This document shows positions 10,457 through 21,427 of a stretch of DNA of 64,000 nucleotides, in pieces (position 1 is the first letter of the stretch; every line of letters starts with the position of its first letter). Source of the DNA: Paralvinella palmiformis. Lineage: Eukaryota > Annelida > Polychaeta > Terebellida > Alvinellidae. Location: assembly GCA_025642065.1 (NCBI GenBank), contig JAODUP010000847.1:1-64000 (forward strand), read 5' to 3'. The notes under the pieces were generated by a model. That model made no database searches. It was not told the origin of the DNA and saw nothing but the letters and a program-made list of their open reading frames with translations. The position numbers and the translations under genes were made by a program.

Positions 10457-10493
10457 CATTATTATTATTGTTATTATTATTATTATTATTATT
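10376..10493 (+). mobile_element. LINE E-family 3' terminal tail
   Basis: CAGCGTCTTTGAATGGTTCC, then GGTAGTAAGAA, followed by a long (ATT)n (10,408-10,493). The first part matches the 3' terminus of the LINE at 53,700-53,800 and the reverse complement of 2,515-2,600, although the GCTTTATTAAATATAC segment is missing. The triplet ORFs (poly-Ile, poly-Tyr) are artefacts. Confidence 0.65.
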
Positions 10494-11408
10494 TTCTTTT
10501 TGCTATGGACGTAACTGTCTTTAGCAATTCCTTTGATCTCCAAAATGTTGTTATACAGATTCATCAGTCGATCAATATTATCTAGTGAATCCAATGTCTG
10601 ATAAGAGATTATGAGATCAGTGAGAAAGGCATCCTTAGTAATTGACCTTTATTTTCTATATTAAATAACAGATTATTCATATATAGAAACATCAATGTTA
10701 ATAAAGAACGGAACATATACCACAGAAGACGAAAACACACATATCATCAAATTTTGGCCAATTTGATGATGTCAGCAGGTTGTTTGGTATTTAGATTTAT
10801 CTGACAATTTCGGTTATTTGAACCTGTCTAAGACCACCAGATGACTACTGTTGGCATCGAGGAGAATAAACAAACTATACTGATATTATAATATGGTAAA
10901 TAACTAAATATAAACATACATTAAATCTCTATTACAAAATAAGTCGTTTTGACTAGTTTCAATGAACGCTATATCATAGTAAGCAAAATAGATCCACAGC
11001 TTCTTGTAGCTTTTTCCCTGAGTCCAGTCTTGTAAAGGAGACATGTGCTATAAAAGGTGTTTATAGTTTTAATTTAATCTAAAATTAATGTAGTACTAAT
11101 GGCGGTCACAAGATACGTCAATATCAAAGGGGTAAATATCTGGATTAAACCATACCTAGTCTGGATCCAATCATCTGAAAACATTAAGTACTCAGGGATA
11201 TCATTGAATAACGTTGTAGAAAATATATGATATCGCTTTCTATAATTCCTCACAAGCCTTTCTGAATAACAAAATAATTCATCAGTGAAAACATCCTATT
11301 ATTCAGAGATAGAGACAAAAATATGAGTGAACGAGTCTCATTTTGAATTTCTCTGCTTAATATACGTAATCAAATTAAAGGCAGCGAGTATGTGTTCTGT
11401 ACAAAATA
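10494..11408. other. No recognised feature
   Basis: AT-rich sequence. No ORF, tRNA box or terminal repeat that I can support. Confidence 0.6.
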
Positions 11409-11411
11409 ATA

Positions 11412-11700
11412 TTACAGCCTCAATAGCCTAGTGGGAGAGAGCGTAGGACTTTCTTACTCATAGGCATTCGGTCCAAGAGGTCGGAGGTTCGAATCCCACC
11501 CGTGGCATTATAGTTGCGGGTGTTTTTTATCCAACCAAGCAACTGGCAAGGTTTTCTAAGCCGAATATCCCATATATTGTAAATTCTAAATTCGCTTAGA
11601 ATTAAGTCCCCGTGGTGAAGAAGTAAATAACAGACCGTATGCGTCTCTCCCTCATTTGAGGTAGTTAAGCCACTTAAAATAACTGCCATTTCGACTATTA
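11412..11700 (+). mobile_element. SINE S2, full copy
   Basis: tRNA-headed SINE with a perfect A box (TAGCCTAGTGG, 11,424-11,434) and B box (GGTTCGAATCC, 11,486-11,496). The body includes CATTATAGTTG, ATCCAACCAAGCAACTGG and CAAGGTTTTCTAA, and matches the minus-strand copy at 39,478-39,634. The minus-strand ORF over it is not coding. The head is tRNA-like, but the sequence after the B box does not complete a tRNA, so this is a SINE rather than a tRNA gene. Confidence 0.85.
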
Positions 11701-12343
11701 TTGTTATTTTATTATTACTACATTGATAAAAGTTGTTTGGTGTTAAAGTGGCAGCATTGCGACACCGACATCATATTAAATACTCTAAACAATGGCCAGC
11801 CCTAGTCATATTGGTTATGACAGATGATGTGCCCGACGAGTAACACATCATATAAAGGTTGCACCTTAGGTTCACTGTTGATACATTGGAGTTATGGTCT
11901 TGGATGAATCAATCAAAATATAATCAAACCTATTTTTTGAGTTAGCTGTTCGATTAGTGAATAAATGGTTTATTCATATTCATGGTAAATATTTCGTATT
12001 CAAAATATTTTGGATTTCGTAAGCAAAATCATATCGATAAGATATTTAAATTGTGGAAATGAAATAGACTGATCAGCAGATAAACTCTATCACTATCATG
12101 CTAAATATAAATATTATATCTGTCAATAGAAAACAGTTGTTATTGATTTGATGTAAATGATGATGACATTAATGTAGAGTTGGAAAAATGGAAAAAATTT
12201 TATATATATATAAAAAAAAGGAATAAATGGGTAATAAAAAGGGAAAAATAAAAAGAAGGGAAAAGGGAAAGGGGAGAAACAAAAAAAAAACAGCTTTTTT
12301 AACATGTGATAACGATACTTTAATGATATACATTCAAATATAA

Positions 12344-12385
<42 letters not shown>

Positions 12386-13060
12386 ATATCACATAAATAT
12401 ATCACACAAAATATCATACAAATATATTATGGATCATAAGTAGCAAATATAAGAATGTACATTCTACATTTTCCTAGTTTTATCACTTTTAGCCATTATA
12501 AGAATTAGACAGGCGTAATAACAGCTATGAAAGAAATATGTTCAGAAATATTCCCGTAAACGAATTTACACAAAAAGAAAAACAAACAAGGATTTCACAG
12601 AGAGTCCTAGAATGAGAAATAAGTAAAAAATTAGATTTTTAATTTTTATATAAAATATGATGAAACCGAAGCTCTCAGAGGTGGTTAATATTTAATAACG
12701 AGTTAAGCCAAATTTAAGGGACTTTAATAATACTGATAATGAGGTCATTTTAGAGTGCAAAGATTTGTCAGTGGATACAACAATTATGGAGAAGTGCATG
12801 TAGAAATATATAACTCCTAAATTCACATACCTTCCGAGTTTTTCTTGTCCAAAGAACACACTTAAATGTTATTTAAAGATGTTGGTGTTTAGATGAAGTG
12901 CAGAAAAGTAAGGAATTGTATTTAATGTACGATGAATGTGGCAAAACAGACTTCCATTTAAGAATAATTATCTTCAAATGTATCTATTATTTATATATCT
13001 GGTATTTATTTTTCTCCTCCTTCCTCAGACATTCGTGACGCTTAATATGCCTCAAAATGA
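11701..13060. other. No recognised gene; (AT)n and a purine-rich patch
   Basis: A purine-rich stretch (about 12,180-12,295, GGAAAAA/GGGAAAA) gives a Phe-rich minus-strand ORF. An (AT)n tract lies at 12,346-12,382. The rest is AT-rich and unclassified. Confidence 0.6.
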
Positions 13061-13063
13061 ATC

Positions 13064-13064
<1 letters not shown>

Positions 13065-13094
<30 letters not shown>

Positions 13095-13095
13095 G
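13065..13095. repeat. (CTGT)n microsatellite at the head of repeat A copy 2
   Basis: About seven CTGT units directly before the repeat A body. It occupies the position where other copies have (GT)n. Confidence 0.95.
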
Positions 13096-13995
13096 CCGTG
13101 TATGTGGGTGGGTGTGTATTTTTTTAAAGATACATATTGAGAGGCAATAGGCACAGAGCATGACAAACCTAAACCTCCTTTGAGACCTACCTCCATAAAT
13201 CTAAATGTAAATACAACTATACATACATTAATCTAAATATAAAATGTTCCATACCTCCACATATCGATACATATATGCGTATACTTAAGCATGTGTCTGG
13301 TCTACCCATAAGCCTGTGGGGCATAGCGAATTCACCTTTCGTAGGCAACAAATATGTCACGCCACAGGAAAGCGGCTACATGCAGGCTACGTACAAAAAG
13401 CGGAAGCACGTAAAAACATACCATTTGATACCACAGTTCGGGGCAAACAACACGTGCGTGTGGTTCAATGGTGACTTGCTACATACATATCATAACTATT
13501 TGTTTTGACACCACAGTTTACATTCAACAGTAATTTTCTGTGGTTCAAAAGAAACCTGTATATAAAACATTTCAACACCTGAGATGGTGACCTCAGCTTT
13601 ATTCTTGGTTCGAATAACTAAATAATTCCTACCTATATGAACCATATACACGTCCGACTAGTGCATGCCGAAGCTCTTCTCTAATCTAAATGAAAGTTAG
13701 GCCTTTTATATATTGTTAACAAACTTTACAGTTTGTTAATCACGTGATAATGTAGACTAACTCAGTATAGAATCACTGAAGTGATTTAGCTAAAATAAAA
13801 ACCAAATAGCAATACTGCAGAATGGATTATTACTGGACTAGAACGAAATATCGTCTCAAACCTGAGTAAATACTATGATTTACTCGAACCTAACAGCTAA
13901 TCCTCGTACGTTTCCGTTCACCACTAAGTGAACATTCATTCACGCCTAATTTAGAGTCCCTAAGTATATGTAGTTAGGTGTGGTGGGATCTAAAT
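13096..13995 (+). mobile_element. Repeat A, copy 2 (full-length, three 3' hairpins)
   Basis: About 900 bp aligned along its length with 55,550-56,440, and over its 5' part with 24,095-24,465 and 87-655. A microsatellite head leads into a single-copy body with landmarks GTGTCTGGTCTACC, GCCTGTGGG, ATGTCACGCCACAGG and GTGTGGTTCAATGGTGA. The last 140 bp fold into three successive hairpins: GAGTAAAT/ATTTACTC (13,864-13,885), GTTCAC/GTGAAC (13,916-13,933) and CCTAAGT/AGTTAGG (13,959-13,978; one internal mismatch). It carries no transposase or reverse transcriptase. A microsatellite head plus a 3' stem-loop resembles non-autonomous Helitron/Helentron-type elements of molluscs and insects, but diagnostic termini were not established. 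A short ORF (13,275-13,508) is shared partly with copy 3 only because the DNA is similar. Confidence 0.75.
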
Positions 13996-14239
13996 TAAAG
14001 CGTCTATCCACTTGATCTATTTGACCCATGGTCGAGTGCGAACCTATTGATACAACAAATTATTTATTAAGATTATAAATGAGAACGTAATTGCTTCTAG
14101 TCAACCGACTCATACATAATTATGTTGTTTATGAGAATGCACAGATATTATGGTCAGTGACAGATACATATTTACATATATACATACATACCCACATTTA
14201 CACGTTCAAGGTACATGCATACATATATCATATAATATT

Positions 14240-14542
14240 CAGTAAGGAAATGAGGTCGGCAGGCTTATTGTTGATTGTACTTGTTGATCTTCAGACGTTT
14301 GGTCGTCAATTATTCTACTATGCAGCTACCACATCGTGGAATCAACTCCCAAACCATCTGTCATTTAATCAGAAGTTTTAAATCGAAATAAAGGACTCAT
14401 CTGCTAAGCATTGAATATTTTTAAATTATCTAATATCTACATGTATTGATAGTTCATCTAGTAATTTTATGTGTTCATTTTCAAGTAAAGCATCTCCATG
14501 AACAACGGAATTGAATATGGTGCTGTATAAATGCAATATTAT

Positions 14543-14545
<3 letters not shown>
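14240..14545 (+). pseudogene. CR1/L2-like LINE, C-terminal end of reverse transcriptase ORF plus 3' UTR
   Basis: The translation around 14,300-14,380 contains FGRQLFYYAATTSWNQLPNH, which fits the conserved end of CR1/L2/Jockey-type ORF2 proteins (the F-x-x-A-x-x-x-W-N-x-L-P motif followed by an F-x-x-x-L-K helix). A stop follows at 14,379-14,381. The 3' UTR ends GGTGCTGTATAAATGCAATATTATTA and merges into (AT)n. Upstream reverse transcriptase motifs are absent, so this is a severely 5'-truncated copy. It abuts a LINE fragment of opposite orientation across the (AT)n tract. Confidence 0.6.

Positions 14546-14548
<3 letters not shown>

Positions 14549-14618
<70 letters not shown>
14549..14618. 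repeat. (AT)n microsatellite between two convergent LINE ends
   Basis: About 35 AT units. The plus-strand LINE ends at its left edge and a minus-strand LINE ends at its right edge. Confidence 0.97.
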
Positions 14619-14621
<3 letters not shown>

Positions 14622-15130
14622 CAACCTTGAACAGATGTGATGTTTGAACGGATTAAAAATATTTTCAAAAGACGACGCATTTCTAATATCTGCCGGAAAC
14701 CTATTCTACAATGTGGGGGGGGCTGCAACACTAGGCACTAAACGCACAATCATTATTTAACTTGAGCCGAGACACAGCCACTTGTAACAGTATCTGTCTA
14801 GATGACCTGAGTTTTGGGGAAGACCTTCTAATGGACATCAGTTCAGAGAGATGTTCAGTTATTAATAAAATCTTGAAATGGATACACTGTCTAACAGGTA
14901 GTCAATGTAGTTTTTGAAGAATTGGGGTGATATGATCATATTTTCCAGTATTTGTTACTATCCGAGCTGCACTATTCTGAATTCGCTGAAGGCTATTGAT
15001 GTTATAATCAGATATGCCATATAACAGGAAGTTACAGTAGTCTATACGAAATGTAACAAAGGAATGTACTACAGTTACAGGTGCTTCTTGTGTAATAATG
15101 CTTTTAAACAGTGGATGCCTTTAAGGTGGT
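14619..15130 (-). pseudogene. CR1/L2-like LINE, reverse transcriptase thumb and C-terminus
   Basis: Reading the minus strand from about 15,090 downwards gives HSFVTFRIDYCNFLLYGI, then LQRIQNSAARIVT and KYDHITPILQKLH, followed by LPVRQCIHFKILLIT. These are the conserved thumb and C-terminal signatures of CR1/L2-clade reverse transcriptases (S/F-R-I-D-Y-C-N-x-L-L, Q-N-x-A-A-R, HITP-L-LHWLP). Several stops and indels are present, and the catalytic palm motifs are missing. It is closely related to the plus-strand LINE at 52,650-53,800, which has SRIDYCNSLLYGL at the same place. Confidence 0.8.
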
Positions 15131-16110
15131 AGTATGTAGTTAGTACATACATACCTGCATATATACTTACATACATACCTGCATATATACATTTACACAC
15201 ACAACATACAGATAGATAGCAATAGATTTTGACTGACTGAAAAACTAATAGGCTATCAAACCATAGTTTATTACTTATAATGTTATTAATATGACTGATT
15301 GCAACAAGATATAATCTAATTAATGAGAACGCTTAAACCAATTGTTCAAATGTACCACGAAATATGCAGCATCCCTTTAGTTCCATAATAGCGTTTTAGT
15401 TATTAGATTACTATAAATATAAACTATTACCTTAGCATATTGTGTACTCATTTAATTCTTATAAACATTACGTTTAATCGCTATTTGTGCTAAAACGCGT
15501 CATATTAACATTATCCAATTGTTACCTTAAAGTAATTGATTAAAAAATAATAAAACATATTGGTTATTGCTCCTTTTTCTATAAAATTACATTTACTGCT
15601 GCAAACCTTTTACATCTTGACATATAATATCTGCTTCTTGTCATTGACATGATGTATTAATTATTCAGGAAGAGGTATAATTTATGTGAGACTTAATAGC
15701 GGAATAGTTTATTTGTGTGATGTTCTAATCAATATATAAGTTTCAAGAGCTGATTGTTTTATTTATTACATTATATATGACAATTTAAGAAGATTAATAC
15801 AAAATTTTGATATGCTGTCATATCATATTCACCTGCTTACTGCTGATTGATGTAGTCGCTCAGCGTGTTTCATTTAATTATTTTTAGCACTATCATAATA
15901 CAGTACATATTGTGTTATCGTTCAATTTTCAAATTTATCCTTATTGGTTAATAAAAGAAAAGAATAACACCTTGAGTAATTACGTTACATAGTCTTATTT
16001 ATATATGCTCCACATAAGAATCTAAATATTGGAAGGCTATCTATAGACTAATTAAAGGGAAGAAAGAGAAATTCTATCAAAAGTCAAAATAACATGCAGA
16101 TAACATTAGT
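15131..16110. other. No recognised feature
   Basis: AT-rich. The only structure is a TACATACATACCTGCATATA direct repeat pair at about 15,145-15,195. Confidence 0.6.
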
Positions 16111-16281
16111 GCCTTCTAATGCCGCAGTGATTAAAGAGGTACGCTTCGAACCTCTAAGTTGATAGTTCAAATCTTACTCCTAGCTGTACTTACGGGATAT
16201 TTTTCCCTTGGATTTTCCCTACTTGGCCATATTCCCCAAGTGTCACTGATGCCGAGACGAAATAATTCAAATCAACTCAAC
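16111..16281 (+). repeat. SINE-like repeat S4 (tRNA-like head, degenerate)
   Basis: The head has GCCGCAGTGATTAAAGAGG and a B-box-like AGTTCAAATC. It is followed by GGATATTTTTCCCTTGG, TTTTCCCTAC, TCCCCAAGTGTCACTGATGC and CGAGACGAAATAATTC. The layout (tRNA-like head, body, AT-rich tail) resembles tRNA-derived SINEs, but both promoter boxes are imperfect and no second copy was found in the window. Confidence 0.45.
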
Positions 16282-16439
16282 ACTGTCGATAATGTAATTG
16301 TATACCATTAGACGTTTATTAATTTATGGAAGGAATAACCAAATTAGGGAATATTAATAAGACGCTTTTGTATTTTTATTATATACACCAATATAAAAGA
16401 AAGACACGCTTTCTATAGTAAAAAACATTACATATACGC

Positions 16440-16570
16440 ACCCACGCACGCACGCCTACATACACAAAGAGAGAGAGCGAGAGAGACAAAGCGAGAAAGA
16501 GTGAAACAGAGAGATATATAAATGTATATATATAGAGAGAGAGAGAGGGGGGGGGGAAAGAGAGAGACGC
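16440..16570. repeat. Compound low-complexity tract (ACGC, AGAG, AT, poly-G)
   Basis: Runs of CACGCACGC, imperfect GA repeats, a short AT tract and a GGGGGGGGG run. Confidence 0.9.
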
Positions 16571-16619
16571 ATGTCTTGATGTTTGCCTCGGACATACATA
16601 GAACATATGAACCTATTAA

Positions 16620-17183
16620 TCGTATATTGTTTGAAATATGTGTATAGTTCGAAATAAACTTACTTACTTTATCTACAGTTTGGAATAGACTGATGATAGT
16701 GTGTCGTATCTGTGAATATACTGTTTCATGTAAAGGCTGTGTGTACTACTGTATTATCCCTTTAATCACAAAGTGCAAGAACACCATATTTAGCACGTAA
16801 CCCATACACATCCTTTCTTTTCAAAGAAAACAAATTAATAATAATAATAATAATAATAAATAATTATTTTGCCACAGCACCGTCATTATCCAAAAGATCT
16901 ATTTTATCTCACCAAAAGACAGAAATGTTATAATAAATAAATCAGATGATGAAACAATGAACCGAGAAGTTTATGTTGCCTGCACTAAACATAAATATAG
17001 GGAATTGTTGTAGATAATCATATTTCCAATAATAAGCAAGAATTTATATAAATTTATGATTGCTTTATTTATATAGATATCTTGAATAAAAGCGCAGCTA
17101 TGAATAACAAAATATGTAAATGATGTACAAATTTGATTATCGATTATGTGATACATGATACCTGATAGGTAGACGATCCTAAA

Positions 17184-17185
<2 letters not shown>
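16620..17185. other. No recognised feature
   Basis: AT-rich; includes a short (TAA)n at about 16,838-16,861. Confidence 0.6.

Positions 17186-17252
<67 letters not shown>
17186..17252. repeat. (AT)n microsatellite
   Basis: Pure AT tract. Confidence 0.98.
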
Positions 17253-17254
<2 letters not shown>

Positions 17255-17930
17255 GAGAAAAAAATAATAAGAGAAATACTTTCTCGTCAACATATATTCA
17301 TGCTAGAACATTTATATAACTGAAATTCCAGCTTTATTAAATTTACCCCGGGATTGTTCTGACACAACTTAGTTAGAGCATTACATACATTACAAATCCC
17401 TAGGTGATTGTTTGAGTCTACTGAAGACGGTTATATGTTACTAGTGTGATCATCTCGAGACTAAACAAAACACTCACTCACTCCATAAATTTAAACAGAG
17501 CTATATTATCAGAATCGGTGGTAGATTTATTGGTATCATAGCGTAACATCAAATGACAACATGGCATTAACCTATCTAAGCATTGTGCAGACATTGGCTG
17601 GAGATAATAGAAATCAATGAATTTCCAAAGGTTTATTTATGTTTGTAATGTTTATAATGGCGGTTATCACAGATCCTGTTCCTTATCACACGGTATTATT
17701 ATTGTTACGTGCATACCACGTGTGTTGGTTTTTATTGCTATGTATTCTATTCTCGACATTAACTGCTAGTAAGTTGTTATCTAGGCGAAGATCTTTCGTT
17801 TAGAATTAACAAGTCAGAACTGTTGTAAGAATAATGCAATTATCTTCAACTGAGTATCTTATTTCACTTCAAAATTAAATTTGTGACATTTAAAGTAATT
17901 ATGGGTTATGTGGATAATCTAATTAATTTG
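17253..17930. other. No recognised feature
   Basis: AT-rich, with no supported gene or repeat. Confidence 0.6.
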
Positions 17931-17935
17931 TTTTT

Positions 17936-18014
17936 ATGTGTGTGTGCATGTGTGCATGCGTGCGCGTGTTGTATGTGTGTTTTGTTATGTGTGTGTGCGC
18001 GTGTGTGTGTGTGT

Positions 18015-18104
<90 letters not shown>

Positions 18105-18240
18105 ATACGTATGGTACACTGGCTCACAACATCAACATATAAACATCCTTTAAATTATATACCTCCTTGAATCTATCAATTGTTAAATATATATTCATGA
18201 AACTAAATGTACAAAATCTACAATCCCACACATCAAAACA
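17936..18240 (+). repeat. Repeat A, copy 4 (5' end only) with (GT)n head
   Basis: (GT)n at about 17,936-18,104 is followed by GGTACACTGGCTCACAACATC, ATAAACATCCTTTAAA and ACCTCCTTGAATCTAT. This order matches the 5' portion of repeat A copy 1 (GGCACTTGCTCAGAACATC, CATCCTTTAAA, ACCTCCCTTAATCTAT). It ends at the (CT)n(AT)n tract. Confidence 0.7.
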
Positions 18241-18256
18241 TACCTAGACCCCACCA

Positions 18257-18258
18257 TC

Positions 18259-18344
<86 letters not shown>
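18257..18344. repeat. (CT)n(AT)n compound microsatellite
   Basis: CT repeats to 18,276, then a pure AT tract to 18,344. Confidence 0.97.
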
Positions 18345-18346
<2 letters not shown>

Positions 18347-19108
18347 AGAACATATATCCGTGTATTAAGAAAGCCACATATTGATCAATCTGAAAGGCGT
18401 AAGCCTAAATGCCGGTAGAGTTCGTTCTAACATGTATAATACTTAATGCATGTCGACATATATATTACACTAGAAATTCCTTATCAAACAGCAGTTTATG
18501 GTACGATTTGTCCTAAACAAGTGAATGAAGGACCGTTGGTTATATGCAGCCGTTACCATACATAACCTTTAACAGACAAATACATTATATATGTTACCGA
18601 ATGGTTGAAATGTGCTTGTTTTAATATGTTAGATATATACTGTGATATAATGGAGTTGACTGTTTACTTATTTTCCAGAATTGTGTCCAAATATGACATT
18701 CATATTGAATACATTGGCGATGAGTCAGGAAATATATTAACTCCTTCGAGACATTATCAATACTATTATTATATATTTCGTGTTGTTATGTTCTCAAACA
18801 TATTATTCCAGTTGCGTGACTTTCATTCACTCCGATGTGTTATTCACCTTGCATAACTTCTGTTTGGAAGTTATAACTTAATCATTTGATCGTGTACTTA
18901 TCAGAGATAGACAAAATACCCCCAAATTTAAGTATTCCTCCACTCCATCATTCCATTTACTAAAGTTTGGATACGAAAGACTCCATGGAAAGATCATTGA
19001 AGACTTTCGGCATCCAGTAGCATTGCTGAGAATCAGATTAAAGTTGAAGGCCGAGTAGCAGATGAAACTTTTGAAATGTAGAAACTATCAAAATCACTGG
19101 TTTATCTG

Positions 19109-19109
<1 letters not shown>
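18345..19109. other. No recognised feature
   Basis: AT-rich. An 83-codon ORF at 18,605-18,856 resembles nothing I recognise and is probably chance. Confidence 0.55.
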
Positions 19110-19166
<57 letters not shown>

Positions 19167-19208
19167 AGAGAGTGAGTGAGAGAGAGAGAGAGAGATAGAG
19201 AGAGAGGG
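19110..19208. repeat. (GA)n microsatellite
   Basis: Nearly uninterrupted AGAG over about 95 bp, with small GTGAGTGAG and TAGAG breaks. Confidence 0.97.
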
Positions 19209-20545
19209 AGGGGACCCCTATAAACATACAGAGAATAGAGATAAAGAGAGGGACGATAATTAAAAAAGAAGAAGCTTAATTTGTGCCTTGAATATAAAGC
19301 GGATTTAAGATACAATCAATACAAAGCCTTTCTTTTCGAAGGAAGGATATCTTTTTGACAGATAATGGTTTTATCCGCCGGTAATGTACTTTTCCCAAGA
19401 GAAATTGATTAATTAAGTCTTCAGAATCTACAGATGCTATTTTGTCGTTTTCAAAGGCATCGACATCCTTGAAGTGAGATGGCAGATGATGATAAACCAA
19501 CGATTAGAGAAGTTTATATTATTTGCACATAACATAAAAATAGGGAAAAGTTCAAATTAATAATACTTCAAATGAAATGCAACAACCAGGATGAACTAAT
19601 GCTGGAAATTGAATAAAGGGGAGATGTAAACAGAAATGTGTAAACATTTTATTTATTTTGGTTCTCCATCATCTGACTCGATATATAACTGTTTCCAAAT
19701 AAAAATCAGGTGTAACGCCAGATTTATGTGGGCATTTTACTGTTTACACAACTTTAGCCGATATTGGTATTTTTAATATTCAAATTAATGCAAAAGCTTT
19801 TTATGCAAGCATTATATTTAAGGCTAACCAGATAAGAGAAGTTCTACCATCTAGCAGTTTAACATTATAGTACATAAGGATCTAGCTTAATATCTGTGAC
19901 ACAAAATGAGAATATGATCGATATCATTCATTGTGTCCTCTGCCTGAATGTCGATCTAAATAAAGACTTTCATCCTATGAAATAGATAAAAACAGAATTG
20001 ATTACAGACTGAACCTGGGTTTATAAAAGTTAGTATTTTATTACAATATTAAGTAGATTTAGCCTCTGAAATTCCTTTGATTAGTCTCATAAATAACATT
20101 TTACAATACGTTTGGATCAAGGTTATTATTATAAATATGTGTAGCCTGAATACCTTTAGTTGCGTTGTTTATCCCGCAATTGGTCGCATAAACATAGGTA
20201 TGAGTACGATTGAAACCAACAAGCAACTGGTTTGTGGGCTGAGTATTCTAAACCACTACGTCATGTAAACGCCGATCGAATGAATAAGTCAGCAAATAAG
20301 TAACAAATAGAAGAAGGTGAAAGTTTCGTCAAATTAATCTTCCAGGTACGTTAAACTATCATTTGTAGTCACGCGAAGCTAGATTCACAAATTACGACAA
20401 ATTTCTGGGGTTTTCGGAACAAAATGTATTTTTTTTGCTATTTCCAATAAGAATGGTACCATGCTAGTTCCTGGCAGCTAACCATGATATTTAGATGTTA
20501 GCATATTACAAATTTACCCACTACCAACGTGAAGTTAAAGAAACA
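19209..20545. other. No recognised feature
   Basis: AT-rich. Short ORFs at 19,276-19,500 (minus) and 20,077-20,268 (plus) have no recognisable similarity. Confidence 0.55.
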
Positions 20546-20550
20546 GGGTT

Positions 20551-20662
20551 GGGTTTATGACAGTCGTAAACCTATTAATGACATGACAGTGTCATACACC
20601 CGTCATAAACCTGTCGTAAATACCTTTATGACGTCATAAACCGTCATAAACTGTCGTAAACC
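20551..20662. repeat. Cluster of GTCRTAAAC motifs in both orientations
   Basis: Within 112 bp the 9-10 bp motif GTC(A/G)TAAAC(C) occurs at 20,563, 20,602, 20,633, 20,643 and 20,653, with diverged forms at 20,591 and 20,613. Its reverse complement GGGTTTATGAC is at 20,551. Several copies are spaced at about 10-11 bp. The centre contains a palindromic TGACGTCA. It may be a degenerate short-period tandem repeat or clustered binding sites; the sequence does not decide. Confidence 0.6.
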
Positions 20663-21051
20663 TTTGTATTCGCTATATGTTGTGATATTAATTTTGTGTA
20701 ACTAATTTGGTTACAACTAGTTGTGGATTATCATCAATTAGTGTATTTGTATATTACCAACATGAATTTAAAATAATATTCTATGTTGGTCTCTCTTACA
20801 TTTTGTCCAATTCAGTAACAAGATAAATAAGTTGGAGGTATCTTTTATTCAGTAACCATAACATACCCTCACATGCTTCACACACGTACAGTTAAGTCGA
20901 TCCATTTGATACATCAATCATCAATAATCCAAATCACACAGCCATTGAAGGATCCTGTAACAAAATACCAGCTTGGCTGTTTTCTCATGAAACTAATCAC
21001 GTGTAACTATTATTTAATTTGAAAGCTATAAGATGGATTAATGGAATCACA
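20663..21051. other. No recognised feature
   Basis: AT-rich flank between the motif cluster and the MITE. Confidence 0.6.
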
Positions 21052-21427
21052 GTAGTAGATAGACATGGGATCAATTCCATTTTGCCAATTCCACTCAATT
21101 CCAGTTTTCCTCAATTCCACATCAAATTTATCAATTCCAATTGTATCAATTCCAATTCCATTTTTACCTACTCTTTTTTCACTTACTACTTTTTACAATG
21201 AGTAGATGCCCCGAGTCCTTACTTGGAATACCTAATCCGGGTAGTTTATATTCCGAGTAGGATTTGTCATGGAAGGAATATTTCTAAATTAAAAAATTAA
21301 ATGGCAAATTAATTTATGGAGTTAATTGTTTTTGTAGCAAACTTCAATTCCAATTCCAAATTTATCAATTCCATTAAAAAAGCAATTCTAATTCCGAAAT
21401 TGAATTGACCCCATGTCTGGTAGCAGA
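21052..21427. mobile_element. hAT-type MITE with 8-bp target-site duplication
   Basis: A 360-bp element (21,060-21,419) has terminal inverted repeats. The left end reads TAGACATGGGATCAATTCC; the reverse complement of the right end reads CAGACATGGGGTCAATTC. It is flanked by GTAGTAGA (21,052-21,059) and GTAGCAGA (21,420-21,427), which match at 7 of 8 positions. An 8-bp duplication and a terminal CAG are typical of the hAT superfamily. Both subterminal regions are packed with CAATTCC motifs in direct orientation, a possible transposase-binding array. There is no coding capacity, so it would depend on an autonomous hAT element elsewhere. Confidence 0.8.

Noticed and set aside
11412..11500. Possible genuine tRNA gene (A and B boxes)
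   Set aside because: The sequence after the B box does not close an acceptor stem and continues into a body shared with another copy, so it is a SINE head. The same holds at 4,741, 8,452, 8,938, 39,617 and 48,588.
13275..13508. ORF with a peptide (QESGYMQATYKKRKH) also found at 24,239-24,466, suggesting a conserved protein in repeat A
   Set aside because: Copies 1 and 5 break the frame at this place and the DNA similarity is not biased toward third positions; it reflects nucleotide similarity of the repeat.
17936..18170. CVCV/THTH ORFs around (GT)n tracts
   Set aside because: They are pure dinucleotide-repeat translations. The same applies at 88, 6,360, 8,087, 25,580 and the YIYI ORFs at every (AT)n tract.
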